NCBI RefSeq assembly: GCF_000231405.2 | Contig: NZ_CP007032.1 | Coordinates: 1,860,001-1,924,000, forward strand | Length of the DNA stretch: 64,000 nt | Source of the DNA: Desulfitobacterium metallireducens DSM 15288 | GTDB lineage: Bacteria > Bacillota > Desulfitobacteriia > Desulfitobacteriales > Desulfitobacteriaceae | Reading direction: 5' to 3' | Part shown: positions 16,582-25,137 of the stretch, in pieces | Position numbering within the stretch: the first letter of the stretch is position 1 | How the letters are laid out: every line of letters starts with the position of its first letter | Made by a program: the position numbers and the translations under genes | Notes under the pieces: generated by a model | What the model saw: only the letters and a program-made list of their open reading frames with translations | Databases searched by the model: none | What the model was told of the DNA's origin: nothing

Positions 16582-16609
16582 CACCGCTCTGGTATCTACA
16601 GGAGCGGTG
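16582..16609. terminator. Hairpin between the divergent ABC operon and carboxypeptidase gene
   Basis: CACCGCTC pairs with GAGCGGTG, 12-base loop. There is a TTTATTT flank on the plus strand. No gene obviously ends into it, so it may be an attenuator or a relic. The rest of 16412-16871 shows no gene. Confidence 0.4.
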
Positions 16610-16871
16610 CTATTTATTTGAGTTTTTTGCTGTTCAGAAGCGATCTGCTGTATCTCTGTTCCGCATTCATTTAGTTTTTAATAATTTTTGTATAATATAG
16701 TTAAAGTAAAGGTTTATGAACTTTGGAAGTTGTGCTAAAGTGGCTCGATGATCGACGTCCTTATCCAAAATATGGACGCAGCTAAATTCGGCAAATGCGT
16801 TGTCGAATTGTGCATTATCAATTAGAATTGTACATGTACCATTAAACATTATTAGCATAGGAGGTCTTCTT

Positions 16872-18119
16872 ATGACTCAGTCTCCCTCGACCCCACCCAC
16901 TACGAAACGGCCTCAAATGCCGCCCCTTCCGATCAAAGGAATTCTCGTTTCACTTCTGGTCGTATTGCTTGTCGTAGGGGGATCTATTCAAATTACTCGC
17001 CCCGTCCCTCCAGTTGACGCCAAAGCTACCACCCAATCCATCACCTTGCCAGGTCAGCTTTCGGTATCGTTTCCGGATCAAGGCGAATCTGCCGTCGGTA
17101 CAGAGAATTTGGGGGTCATTGCTTCCACTTCGGATCAATCTCCAGTTGCGATTGCCAGTGTAACTAAAATCATGACCGCTTATCTTGTCTTAAAAGCACA
17201 CCCCCTAAAACCGGGTGAAGAAGGCCCCACCTTAACGATGAGTGCTCAGGATTTTGCCGGTTATCAAGAGGGAGCAAATAATGGGCATTCTGTCTTAAAG
17301 ATTGCTGAAGGAGAACAACTCACCGAAAAGCAAATGCTCGAAGGATTGATGCTTCCATCCGGTGATAACATCGCTGATACCTTAGGCCGATGGGTTGCCG
17401 GTTCGGATCAGGCCTTTGTGGACAAAATGAACGAAACAGCAAAAGCCCTCGGTATGACGCAAACTCATTATGCGGATGCCAGCGGGGTTAATCCAGCAAC
17501 GGTCAGCAATGCCGTCGATCAGATCAAAATTGCTCAAGCTGCCATGTCAGACCCTATCTTTCGTGAAATCGTGGCCATGCCGCAAGCAACGCTACCTGTT
17601 GCAGGAACGGTTTATAATGTGAACTCCATGCTTGGCAAGCATGGAATCGTCGGGATTAAAACGGGTTCCATGACAGTCGCCGGCGGTAATTTTGTGTCGG
17701 CAACACCTGTAAAAGTCGGCAGTCAAACTCATTATATTATTGGAGCGGTCTTAGGGCAAAAAACACTGCAATCCCTTCAAAGCGCTCTCGATGCCAATGC
17801 TAAAATCCTTGACCAGGTCCGACCTCAATTTAAACTCTATCCCTTAACCGAACCGGCTGAAGGATTTGGACAAATCACCACGGCTTGGCACAGCAGCAGC
17901 CCTTTAAAAGCAACGGAACCGGTCCAAATCTTTGGTTATCCGGGGATGAAGCTTACGTACTCCATCAATATGACTCAAAACCCATTACCGATCAAAGCTA
18001 ATCAAGCAATTGGAACATTAGAAATCGAACAAGCAGGACAGACCGTTCTCGAAGTCCCTCTAGAAAATTCACAGCCCATCAACGCGCCCGGATACTTCTG
18101 GCGGCTGATTCGTTTTTAA
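16872..18119 (+). CDS. D-alanyl-D-alanine carboxypeptidase (peptidase S11)
   Basis: 415 residues from ATG 16872 (SD AGGAGG). A cytoplasmic Pro-rich start and one signal anchor (about 22-40) put the enzyme outside. Catalytic motifs: SVTK with Ser96 and Lys99, SGDN (SxN) in LPSGDNIAD, and KTG in GIKTGSMTVAGG. It trims the terminal D-Ala of peptidoglycan pentapeptides. A beta-rich C-terminal domain follows. Possible role in sporulation or vegetative growth cannot be separated. Followed by a terminator. Confidence 0.93.
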   Translation: MTQSPSTPPTTKRPQMPPLPIKGILVSLLVVLLVVGGSIQITRPVPPVDAKATTQSITLPGQLSVSFPDQGESAVGTENLGVIASTSDQSPVAIASVTKIMTAYLVLKAHPLKPGEEGPTLTMSAQDFAGYQEGANNGHSVLKIAEGEQLTEKQMLEGLMLPSGDNIADTLGRWVAGSDQAFVDKMNETAKALGMTQTHYADASGVNPATVSNAVDQIKIAQAAMSDPIFREIVAMPQATLPVAGTVYNVNSMLGKHGIVGIKTGSMTVAGGNFVSATPVKVGSQTHYIIGAVLGQKTLQSLQSALDANAKILDQVRPQFKLYPLTEPAEGFGQITTAWHSSSPLKATEPVQIFGYPGMKLTYSINMTQNPLPIKANQAIGTLEIEQAGQTVLEVPLENSQPINAPGYFWRLIRF

Positions 18120-18131
18120 TAATTTATGCAG

Positions 18132-18169
18132 CCTGACATCGTATTTCATACGGTGTCAGGTTTGTTTTT
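18132..18169 (+). terminator. Terminator of the carboxypeptidase gene
   Basis: CCTGACA and TGTCAGG with an inner GTAT/ATAC pairing, followed by TTTGTTTTT. Confidence 0.8.
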
Positions 18170-18289
18170 AGTTGGATTCATATACTCGACGTAAGGCCTT
18201 TTATCTTTGATTTTCATTTCTTAGCGGTTCTAAATGACATATCCTCATTTTAATTTGCTTACCAAATCACTTTTGAAAGGCAAAACATT

Positions 18290-18321
18290 GGAAGGGCTTG
18301 GGATTAAACCCAGGCCCTTCC
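18290..18321 (-). terminator. Hairpin after the PAS-domain gene
   Basis: GGAAGGGCTTGGG pairs with CCCAGGCCCTTCC. A near-copy of the same hairpin is at 52901-52930, downstream of the winged-helix gene. The T tract is poor. Confidence 0.5.
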
Positions 18322-18342
18322 ATCTATTTGTGTTACTTTATT

Positions 18343-18687
18343 TCACTTTGGATAATGAGCAGTCTCCTTCGCATCCGCTCCCTCGGGCAAATAAATCCGG
18401 GTTCGAACCATTCCGGCAAACTCCCCGTCCTTAAAATAGCTACTATAGGTAATGACCATCCCAAAGGCTATCTTTGTAAAGGATTTTAATTCCCCGCTTC
18501 TAAACCGGGCTACAAAGTCGGCAATCTTTTGGCGATTTTCTTCCTTATGACACTCAACAGACCACAACCCCATCACGGGTTTTCCATAAAAATCTTCCTC
18601 GAAGGTATTGGCCCAGACCACATTAAAATCTGCATCGGTAACCAAAATTCCCGCTGAAATATCCTTGAAGACTTCACCAAAATCCAT
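18343..18687 (-). CDS. Stand-alone PAS domain protein
   Basis: 114 residues covering one PAS fold: the opening GILVTDADFNVVWANTFEEDFYG is the classic PAS start, followed by helices and a beta hairpin ending in MVRTRIYLPEG. No output domain is attached. It may act as a sensor partner by protein contact; ligand unknown. The gene sits inside the decayed duplication and thus may have been inserted or retained there. Confidence 0.8.
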   Translation of the reverse strand: MDFGEVFKDISAGILVTDADFNVVWANTFEEDFYGKPVMGLWSVECHKEENRQKIADFVARFRSGELKSFTKIAFGMVITYSSYFKDGEFAGMVRTRIYLPEGADAKETAHYPK

Positions 18688-18754
18688 TCATATACCTCTC
18701 CAGTTCTCAATCAATTTCGCTAATCTTACTAAGAAAACACCAGCACCTAACAAC

Positions 18755-18929
18755 TCAAGGAGTTAAATACTCTGCATAGGCAAAGGTAAAAGGCTCCGTA
18801 CCCATACACCGATAGGTCTTGATGACTTATAGTTTTCTAGCGCATCTACAGCACGGTTTACTCTAGCCACGATTAACCCGGTCATTTTTCGCACCATTTC
18901 ATTCCCGTGTAGCAGCTTCCTCAATCATC
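18755..18929 (-). pseudogene. Remnant of a paralogue of the tandem-repeat protein at 52984-53514
   Basis: The minus strand still reads VARVNRAVDALENYK-like sequence matching the intact protein, but a short deletion after ENYK shifts the frame and the N-terminal two thirds are missing or scrambled. The nucleotide match to 52980-53160 is close over about 125 bp. Confidence 0.75.
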
Positions 18930-18986
18930 ACTCTGAACCGTTTTGCTCAAGTTTCCTCGCGTTTGCCGCGTGTTATTCTGCCGATG

Positions 18987-19514
18987 TCAGCACTTCAAGT
19001 CAATTTTTGCCGGGTTCGGCTCATCATCAACGGCTACGGCACGGAGTGCATCAAGCATACGCCCGCATTCAACGGCGACACATTGCTCTAGCTGCTCCCA
19101 CGGAACCTTGGTTCCGAGAGTGTCATATGAAACTGCTATCGCACCATAGAGCGCGAGTCCGATACAGTGCCGTGCTGAATGAATCGTCGACGCACACTGA
19201 CCGATCGCCCTTGCGGCGGCTTGCGCAGCAGGCTTCCCATCGGCTTCGCGGGCAGCCGCGTGGCACTCGAGGATTTGCTTCTTAGCCTCTGGTAGTTTGA
19301 TTTTCCCGGCAAGCCATTCCCGAGCGGCATTTAGCGCATTTTGCGGACGCATATCGTCTGGGTAGTGCTTGCTCCACAGCGGCAATATAACTCCCTCGGC
19401 ATAATCAACCGCCCAATGCGCTAGTGTTGACTTGCTCTGCGTTTTAATCAATTTCACAAGCGACTGAATATACGGCGCGTTCCAGTCACTTAACATTTTT
19501 CGTGTTTTTGGCAT
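18987..19514 (-). CDS. Putative immunity protein family member
   Basis: 175 helical residues from ATG 19514 (SD GGGAGG). The sequence pattern MPKTRKMLSDWNAPYIQSL, ILPLWSKHYPDDMRPQNALN, ILECHAAAREADGKPAAQAA and ARHCIGLALYGAIAV matches a family annotated as putative immunity proteins (recalled). Such proteins usually neutralise a polymorphic toxin, but no toxin gene is beside it. Its GC content is visibly higher than the neighbours, which suggests transfer. Confidence 0.72.
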   Translation of the reverse strand: MPKTRKMLSDWNAPYIQSLVKLIKTQSKSTLAHWAVDYAEGVILPLWSKHYPDDMRPQNALNAAREWLAGKIKLPEAKKQILECHAAAREADGKPAAQAAARAIGQCASTIHSARHCIGLALYGAIAVSYDTLGTKVPWEQLEQCVAVECGRMLDALRAVAVDDEPNPAKIDLKC

Positions 19515-19720
19515 ATTCATCCTCCCATCAGGGGTGATTCCCCGGTCCATAGTGCCATTACTTCCTAATTTCGCTCCCGAGCAGTGCTTTCCCTTTATTG
19601 CTTATTTAAACATCTATGTTAAAGCGATTGAAGGGTGACCTAAATCATAATAGGATATGCTTCCCTATCAAGAAAAAAAGGAACACAATATTTGCGTTCC
19701 ACATCAAAATAGAAAGTATT

Positions 19721-19880
19721 TTACACGTAATTTGCCGTAATTGACTCCTTGCAGTTTCTCAAGTCACCCGGTGTTCCTTTAAAAAGAATCTGACCGCCTC
19801 TGCTACCGCCCTCAGGACCCACGTCAATAATCCAATCGGCATGACGAATGACATCGAGTATGGCTACTAAAATTTCATGC
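19721..19880 (-). pseudogene. C-terminal fragment of a UvrA-type protein
   Basis: The minus strand encodes a degraded helix then [38 protein letters not shown] and TANYV-stop, which is the extreme C-terminus of UvrA/UvrA2 excinuclease ATPases. Everything upstream has been replaced by the YkvA-like gene, whose stop overlaps this segment. About 50 residues remain of more than 800. Confidence 0.8.
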
Positions 19881-20270
19881 ATTCTTCCATTGTTCATATT
19901 TTCGTAAATCTGACCTTACTTGTCTTATGGCTATCGAAAGTACAAAAACATCATCAATTAAACCGACTCCAGGAATTACATCTGGGATCAGATCAACTGG
20001 TGATATAAAATAAAGCAATGCTCCAATAATAGCCGCGATAGATCCAACAGGTACTTCTCTGTAATTCCCTTTTACCCAATCACCTGCTATTCCAAACATA
20101 AGCTGAAGATCATGCCATATTTCATCAAGTGGGCCTCTACTTTCTTTAGCCTTTTCCAAGGCCTTTTTTATGGTTTCTTCAACCTTGCTTGGATTCTTTA
20201 AAATATCTTCGCCCTTACTAACATAGCCAGAGAACATATTGATTGCGGCACTTTCATCAAACTTTTTCAT
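19875..20270 (-). CDS. YkvA-like DUF1232 protein
   Basis: 131 residues from ATG 20270 (SD GGAGG); a longer frame upstream is ignored. The DUF1232 core [23 protein letters not shown] is at about 82-104. DUF1232 proteins are small, membrane-associated and of unknown function. The last codons run into the UvrA remnant. Monocistronic. Confidence 0.85.
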   Translation of the reverse strand: MKKFDESAAINMFSGYVSKGEDILKNPSKVEETIKKALEKAKESRGPLDEIWHDLQLMFGIAGDWVKGNYREVPVGSIAAIIGALLYFISPVDLIPDVIPGVGLIDDVFVLSIAIRQVRSDLRKYEQWKNA

Positions 20271-20405
20271 TATCCTACCTCCACTTTTATTTAGTGGAGT
20301 ATAATTTCGACAAAAGCATCTATTTTCCTTGCCAAATTGTAAAAAACCATGTATCAAATCTTGGAAATAAAATACACTATTTACTAAATCGAATTTTACA
20401 GGATA

Positions 20406-20435
20406 TTGCCAAGTTATGAAGAATATTAATATTAA
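20406..20435 (+). promoter_or_regulatory. Possible sigma-A promoter for the riboswitch-NlpC transcript
   Basis: TTGCCA (20406-20411) and TATTAA (20430-20435) with an 18-base spacer, about 25 bp upstream of the riboswitch. Confidence 0.35.
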
Positions 20436-20459
20436 ATACATAAAGAAAGGAAGAATAGA

Positions 20460-20569
20460 AGCTGAATCTGGTTTTTCCAGAACGGGGGATCTCGTACTGG
20501 GGTGTATCGTGCCGTTAGGTGCGTAGGGCTACACCTGTGCCCAAACCCGTCAACTAACCTCGTAAGCTC
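20460..20569 (+). ncRNA. c-di-AMP riboswitch (ydaO/yuaA type)
   Basis: Conserved blocks in order: GCTGAATC, GAACGGGGGA, CTGGGGTG, AGGGCTAC, then CCCGTCAACTAACCTCGTAA and GC at the 3' end, as recalled for the ydaO class. In this class c-di-AMP binding turns expression of wall hydrolases and ion transporters off. Here the 3' strand ends only a few bases before the SD (AAAGGTGG) of the NlpC/P60 gene and no terminator hairpin lies between, so control of translation start is possible. Confidence 0.85.
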
Positions 20570-20581
20570 AAAAGGTGGCAA

Positions 20582-21889
20582 ATGTTTAAATTTAGTAATC
20601 AGAGCTTCAAACGTGTAATCGTGTTTCTCAGTCGTTTCTCACTCAAAGGTATTTCCTTTAAGAAGATTTCTCTGAAAAAGATATCTCTCAAAGACGTCTC
20701 TTTCAAACGTATTCCGTGGAAGTCTCCTCAGTTTATCGGCGGAGCCTTGATTGTCACAATCGTATTGGTGGGATCATCCCTCGCTTTTGCCCATCCCCCT
20801 GCCTATGCCTTATTGGTTGATTCCAATCAAAAAACCACTGAAGCAGCAACCCAACACGCAGTTGCCCTGAAAATTGATGGCACTACGGTTGCTATTTTAG
20901 CAAATGAAGATGAGGCAAACACCTTGCTCCAACAATACAAGGACAGTTTTGCCGATCCGAGTTCCGAAAATAAAATCGACTCGGTGAGTTTTGTTGAAAA
21001 GGTGACGATTGAGACGATGGACGCTTCTCCCTCGGAAATTCAACCCCTCGATAAGACCTTGCAACTTCTGATCGATGGCCATCTCACCACCAAGGAGTAT
21101 ACGGTTCAAAAAAATGACTCTTGGTGGTTGGTTGCTCGTAAGAATGATATGTTAACTAAAGATGTCCTCGCAGGAAACCCGGGGATGACCGAGAGTAGTC
21201 CGTTAAAACCCGGTCAAGTGATTAAATTGGTGGATACAACACCGTATCTCACTGTGATCAGCAAAGGCACATACACCGAAACCCAAGACATACCTTATAA
21301 TACCGAAACCAAAACGGATTCGAGTTTGCGAAGCGGCCAAACGAAAGTCATCACTCCAGGGAGCAATGGATCAAAAGTAGTTACTTATGCCTATGAACAA
21401 AGAAATGGTCATGATGTCCAACGCAGTGTAACGAGTGAGCAAGTTACAAAACAACCCGTTACACAAGTCGTCCTTCAAGGACCGAAAACTTCAGGGGCTA
21501 CGAACGTTAGTGTTTCTCGTGGATCTAATGGTTCATCACTTATCAATCACGCTATGAGCTTGATCGGAACGCCTTATGTGTGGGGTGGAACGACCCAAAG
21601 CGGGTTTGACTGTTCAGGCTTTACACAATACGTTTATCGTGGGTCGGGAATTTCAATACCCCGTACCTCCTATGCCCAATTTGCTTCTGGGACTTCCGTG
21701 AGCCGGAATAACTTATCCCCTGGTGACTTGGTATTTTTCAACACCGATGGACCTGGAGCTTCCCATGTGGGAATCTATATCGGTGGAGGGAGTTTCGTTC
21801 ATGCCGCTAACCCCCGCCGTGGTGTGACTACAAATAGCTTGAACGAAAGTTATTACGCATCACATTATCTGGGTGCCCGTCGCTATTAA
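20582..21889 (+). CDS. Exported peptidoglycan hydrolase: LysM, G5 and NlpC/P60 domains
   Basis: 435 residues. An unusual basic N-terminus (about 9-46) made of a pentad pattern, then a membrane anchor (about 52-72), a LysM-like part (EYTVQKNDSWWLVARKN near 170), a G5 domain (about 225-300) and a C-terminal NlpC/P60 endopeptidase. The catalytic Cys is in FDCSGFTQYVYRG, the His in SHVGIYIGGG, with VHAA after it. It cleaves peptide stems of peptidoglycan outside the cell. It lies directly under a c-di-AMP riboswitch and ends in a perfect terminator. Confidence 0.93.
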   Translation: MFKFSNQSFKRVIVFLSRFSLKGISFKKISLKKISLKDVSFKRIPWKSPQFIGGALIVTIVLVGSSLAFAHPPAYALLVDSNQKTTEAATQHAVALKIDGTTVAILANEDEANTLLQQYKDSFADPSSENKIDSVSFVEKVTIETMDASPSEIQPLDKTLQLLIDGHLTTKEYTVQKNDSWWLVARKNDMLTKDVLAGNPGMTESSPLKPGQVIKLVDTTPYLTVISKGTYTETQDIPYNTETKTDSSLRSGQTKVITPGSNGSKVVTYAYEQRNGHDVQRSVTSEQVTKQPVTQVVLQGPKTSGATNVSVSRGSNGSSLINHAMSLIGTPYVWGGTTQSGFDCSGFTQYVYRGSGISIPRTSYAQFASGTSVSRNNLSPGDLVFFNTDGPGASHVGIYIGGGSFVHAANPRRGVTTNSLNESYYASHYLGARRY

Positions 21890-21895
21890 ACGATA

Positions 21896-21935
21896 AAAGG
21901 ACGTACGAAATCCTGAATTTCGTACGTCCTTTTTA
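21896..21935 (+). terminator. Terminator of the NlpC/P60 gene
   Basis: Perfect 16-bp stem AAAGGACGTACGAAAT / ATTTCGTACGTCCTTT followed by T. Confidence 0.9.
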
Positions 21936-22101
21936 GGTGGAGCCTTTGTTAGCTCTGTTTTTCAAAGCCTCCGTAATATCTTGCATTTCATTTAGATATG
22001 CTTGAGGGAATGTAACTTTTATCAAATTCTATTTAGCTCTAAATGTTCAAATACTTCTGACTAAAATTCTTATCATAATAGTCGTGTGACATATTATACC
22101 A

Positions 22102-22132
22102 CAATAAACCTCCTTTTTTAGGAGGTTTATTG
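22102..22132. terminator. Hairpin between NlpC/P60 and YolD genes
   Basis: CAATAAACCTCC and GGAGGTTTATTG with a T-rich loop. It can act on either strand; nothing else was seen in 21936-22226. Confidence 0.6.
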
Positions 22133-22226
22133 TATGAGTATTTATCACTTAAACCTGAGATGTAGCACTGAATAAATAGGTGTTATTAGCCACTAAACCG
22201 ACTTATGAATTGTAACCTTGGTCACA

Positions 22227-22658
22227 TCATAAAACTCCATGCCGCGAATCTTCTTCAGCTGTTTCTTCCATTGAAATGTCCAGAATGTCATCAAATGTAA
22301 TTTTCGTATCAGCGATGCGCAAGATGCGGTTAACCACATTGAAAAGTAATACCTCACCGCTTATGGAACGATACTCACCATCACAGAAATAGGTAACAGT
22401 CGCAATACTGCCTTTTTGCAGCAAGGCAAGCTTCGCGTTAAGTTCGTCCGCCATCTCCTCGGACAGCTCCGTTTTCTGGACAATGCCAAGATCACGCTCT
22501 TTCTTCGCCAGAGCCTCATTGAGACCTCTTACGGCAGCAAAGGGCATAAACTGCTTTGCCCGCTCGGATACGGGCATTTTAGCTCTCGGTCTACTTGCTG
22601 CCACTCTTATGCCCTCCAATCTGATGGTTCCGCTCACGCGTGGTGGCAGCTTCTTCAA
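22227..22658 (-). CDS. YolD-like protein
   Basis: 143 residues. The core motif RAKQFMPFAAVRGLNEAL (about 33-50) and a C-terminal beta-rich Sm-like domain mark the YolD-like family, which accompanies Y-family polymerases. The best start is a TTG at 22658 (SD AAAGGA), giving an N-terminal KLPPRVSGTIRLEG that matches the LPHHVS of relatives; the gene then overlaps the polymerase by 68 bases. Expected in an SOS or damage-tolerance operon. Confidence 0.82.
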   Translation of the reverse strand: MKKLPPRVSGTIRLEGIRVAASRPRAKMPVSERAKQFMPFAAVRGLNEALAKKERDLGIVQKTELSEEMADELNAKLALLQKGSIATVTYFCDGEYRSISGEVLLFNVVNRILRIADTKITFDDILDISMEETAEEDSRHGVL

Positions 22659-23865
22659 AGTTCATTCCTTTCAGAACAGCATCTTTGCCACATCTCTTCT
22701 TGATGCTGAGAACGGCCTTTTGAACCTTATGATTGCGTTCCACTGCTTCGTCCTGCGTATCAAAGAGGCTGAGCTGATGGTATCCCGTTTCAGCTGCCAC
22801 ATTATTGCAGGAGATGTTAATGCGCCGGACGGGTTTACTCTTATCAACGATTCGCTCATAGAGTTCAACAACCGCAGGAATCAGCACCCTATCGGCGCTG
22901 GATGGGGTTGCAAGCGATGCCGTTCCTTTTGCCGGGTCAGCACGGAGCGCGTTAGAGTAACCGACTTGTAAGGACACGGAGGCCGTCACAAGCTCTTTCT
23001 CTACCAGATCAAGGCAGAGCAAGTCCATCATTTCCCGCACAATCAGTTTGCCCTCATCGAAGGTATAATCCCGCATGAGAACCTGCCCGCTGGTAAGGCA
23101 GTTTGTTTTCGGCTTAAAGGCTTTTATATCCGCAATGGTCGTCGGCTCACGTCCCCAAGCATGGTCTATCAGTAGCTCGGCATCAATGCCAAATATCTTA
23201 TAAAACATATCCTCATCAGCATGAGCGACCTGTCCCATTGTTGTGATACCGCGTTGCCCCAAGCGTCGTGCCGTTCCAGCACCGACGCGCCAGAAATCGG
23301 TGATGGGTTTATGGTCCCAAAGCGTCTTTTGGTAGGACTCTTCGTCAAGAATACCGATGAAATCCGGCGAGTGTTTCGCCGTTATATCAAGAGCGATTTT
23401 GGCGAGGTAAAGATTTGTACCGATACCACAGGTCGCTCTGATGCCGGTCTTTCTAAGAACCTCTGCCATGAGTTTTAACGCCATCTCCTTGGCAGTCAGT
23501 CCATAATGTGAAAGGTAACTGGTAACATCAAGAAAAGCCTCGTCGATGGAATACACATGGATATCGTCTTTTGAGATGTATTGCAAGTAGATACCGTAAA
23601 TCTCGGCGGCGTAGTCAATATACTTCTGCATTCGCGGCTCGACCATGATATATTTTATGTTCTTCGGTATCTCAAATACCCGACAGCGATTGTGGATGCC
23701 TAGTGCTTTCATCGTCGGAGTAATAGCAAGGCATATGGTCTTATCCGACCGTTCAGGATCAGCGACAACCAGATTCGTGGTCATAGGGTCGAGACCCCGT
23801 TCCACGCATTCGACCGAAGCATAGAATGACTTTAGGTCTATACAAAGATATGAGCGATTTGTCAT
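22591..23865 (-). CDS. Y-family DNA polymerase (UvrX/DinB/UmuC-like)
   Basis: 424 residues. Catalytic acidic residues are in YLCIDLKSFYASVE near the start and YSIDEAFLDVTSYL near 105; a little-finger domain occupies 250-350. The pairing with YolD is typical of the UvrX/YqjW branch of translesion polymerases in Firmicutes mobile and SOS loci. Good SD AGGAGG. Codon use is GC-richer than its neighbours, which may reflect transfer. No LexA box was recognised. Confidence 0.92.
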   Translation of the reverse strand: MTNRSYLCIDLKSFYASVECVERGLDPMTTNLVVADPERSDKTICLAITPTMKALGIHNRCRVFEIPKNIKYIMVEPRMQKYIDYAAEIYGIYLQYISKDDIHVYSIDEAFLDVTSYLSHYGLTAKEMALKLMAEVLRKTGIRATCGIGTNLYLAKIALDITAKHSPDFIGILDEESYQKTLWDHKPITDFWRVGAGTARRLGQRGITTMGQVAHADEDMFYKIFGIDAELLIDHAWGREPTTIADIKAFKPKTNCLTSGQVLMRDYTFDEGKLIVREMMDLLCLDLVEKELVTASVSLQVGYSNALRADPAKGTASLATPSSADRVLIPAVVELYERIVDKSKPVRRINISCNNVAAETGYHQLSLFDTQDEAVERNHKVQKAVLSIKKRCGKDAVLKGMNFEEAATTRERNHQIGGHKSGSK

Positions 23866-23870
23866 TCTGT

Positions 23871-24022
23871 TTAATCCTCCTGTCTGCGGGCTATTCTTTG
23901 CATTCTTATTGTGAAGGTGTAAAAAGAGACGGAATTGTTACTGAACCAACTCTCGTCTCTTTTAGAATCTACTTGATAATTGCCTCTTTCATCGGGAATT
24001 TGGGCAAGCAATTCTTTTAAAT
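23871..24022 (-). other. Small open frame upstream of the polymerase
   Basis: The minus strand is open for about 50 codons, including DLKELLAQIPDERGNYQ and ending TIRMQRIARRQED-stop, with the polymerase SD inside the last codons as in coupled genes. There is no convincing start or SD, so this may be a remnant or a TTG-initiated small protein. Confidence 0.3.
23922..23963 (-). terminator. Possible attenuator hairpin upstream of the polymerase gene
   Basis: AAAAGAGACG and CGTCTCTTTT separated by 22 bases; the minus strand then has TTTTTAC. It overlaps the small open frame. Confidence 0.4.
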
Positions 24023-24545
24023 CATATTTTCACCATGCTATTTCCCCATTTACGGATATTTGCCTACATTGTATCGCATCTTCCTTTTTGTCTTGTATAC
24101 AAAGTATAAATAACCTTTTGTTATTTATCAAATTAATGTCTAACTCCTTATAAAGAGATGGATTAACACGCTATTTAAATAATCCTCATGATTAATCGTA
24201 GCTCATTTTTTTCTCAAAATTGTCCAATCTTATCTGATTCATCTCGTATCATTAATATGTTGTAATGTAAATTTTTTGAGCAATTAAATGTTACTTTCTT
24301 GCAGGAAGTCTTTTTTAAATGTAGAAGCACTAATTATCTCATTGGAGGACTTAAGGAATATACCAATCAACAATAGGATATGCAGGTGATTGGGGGTGCA
24401 TATCATGAAAACTATGACCAGAGTCGAGTAAGAAAAGTAAACGGCGCGAAATCTAACCATTATGTGATTGTGGGAACATTGACATTCGGATCATTTCTTT
24501 AGCATATCTTTAATCTTGACCAAGGAAAAAAGACCAGCCCGGTGT

Positions 24546-24684
24546 TTATGGTGGTTGCAGATTCATCAAACGGTGAACTCGGTTCTTACTACATTTAATT
24601 TTGTGTTTTCGAAGATCCTTAGTAATCCGTCTAAAACCGTATAATTCTTTAGATTTCTTGTGGATTCTTTTGATTTTCTTTTTG
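24546..24684 (-). pseudogene. IS3-family OrfB transposase remnant
   Basis: The minus strand reads IHKKSKELYGFRRITKDL then RKHKIKCSKNRVHRLMNL, the N-terminal region of IS3 OrfB transposases before the integrase core. It then stops; the DDE core is missing. The longer upstream part of this frame is only antisense to the RseC-like gene. No other gene is seen in 23866-24710. Confidence 0.75.
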
Positions 24685-24710
24685 TCAATGTGAAAAAGGA
24701 GTCTGAACAA

Positions 24711-25118
24711 ATGAGTGAGATGCTTGAAGGAATAGTTGTGGAACTTAAAGGTGAAAATGCCACGGTGAGAATCAGCAGGCATAGTGAATGCATCGGTTGT
24801 GGTGCTTGTCCAGGAGACAGCGCGATGATTCTCGAAGCTACCGATACCCTTGGCACAAAAATTGGTCAACATGTTTTAATTGAGAATAAGAAAAACAATA
24901 TGATTTTTGCCTTCTTTATGGTATTCATTATGCCCTTACTAGCGGTAGCACTGGGAATATACCTTGGCTATTATTTTTCTTTAAAATTCATGATTTCAAC
25001 AGCTTTAATGATGATCTTGGGAGGGGTGCTCTTTGCTCTGTTAGCGATAATTGGAGTCAAACACTTTGATTCATCGCTACAATCAGAGAAGCCTATTATT
25101 ATAAGAGTCATTCAATGA
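24711..25118 (+). CDS. RseC/RsxC-associated SoxR-reducing protein family
   Basis: 135 residues from ATG 24711 (SD AAGGAG). The Cys motif ECIGCGACPGDSAM (about 25-38) is followed by two membrane helices (about 62-82 and 87-110), the RseC architecture. In E. coli RseC belongs to the Rsx/Rnf system that reduces SoxR. Here it heads the rnf operon, 10 bp before rnfC, so a role in Rnf assembly, cluster insertion or electron transfer is likely. Confidence 0.85.
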   Translation: MSEMLEGIVVELKGENATVRISRHSECIGCGACPGDSAMILEATDTLGTKIGQHVLIENKKNNMIFAFFMVFIMPLLAVALGIYLGYYFSLKFMISTALMMILGGVLFALLAIIGVKHFDSSLQSEKPIIIRVIQ

Positions 25119-25137
25119 AGAGAAAGGAGTGGTAAAG

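Larger units (their letters stand above)
18170..18929. repeat. Decayed duplicate of the 52.1-53.2 kb locus
   Basis: Three blocks match the other locus: 18184-18228 (a short amidohydrolase piece, 52133-52170), 18237-18321 (intergenic with hairpin, 52847-52930) and 18700-18929 (tail of the protein gene at 52984-53514). The PAS gene at 18343-18687 lies between the second and third blocks, where the other copy has no gene. Confidence 0.7.

Noticed and set aside
18943-19330. Several plus- and minus-strand ORFs of 64-92 codons around 19 kb
   Set aside because: Shadows of the high-GC immunity-type gene.
24378-24500. 40-codon plus-strand ORF (MQVIGGAYHENYDQSR...)
   Set aside because: Reads like coding sequence but no family or good SD; too little to list as a gene.
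24684-24872. Upstream half of the IS3 OrfB frame as protein
   Set aside because: It is the antisense of the RseC-like gene and has no transposase similarity.
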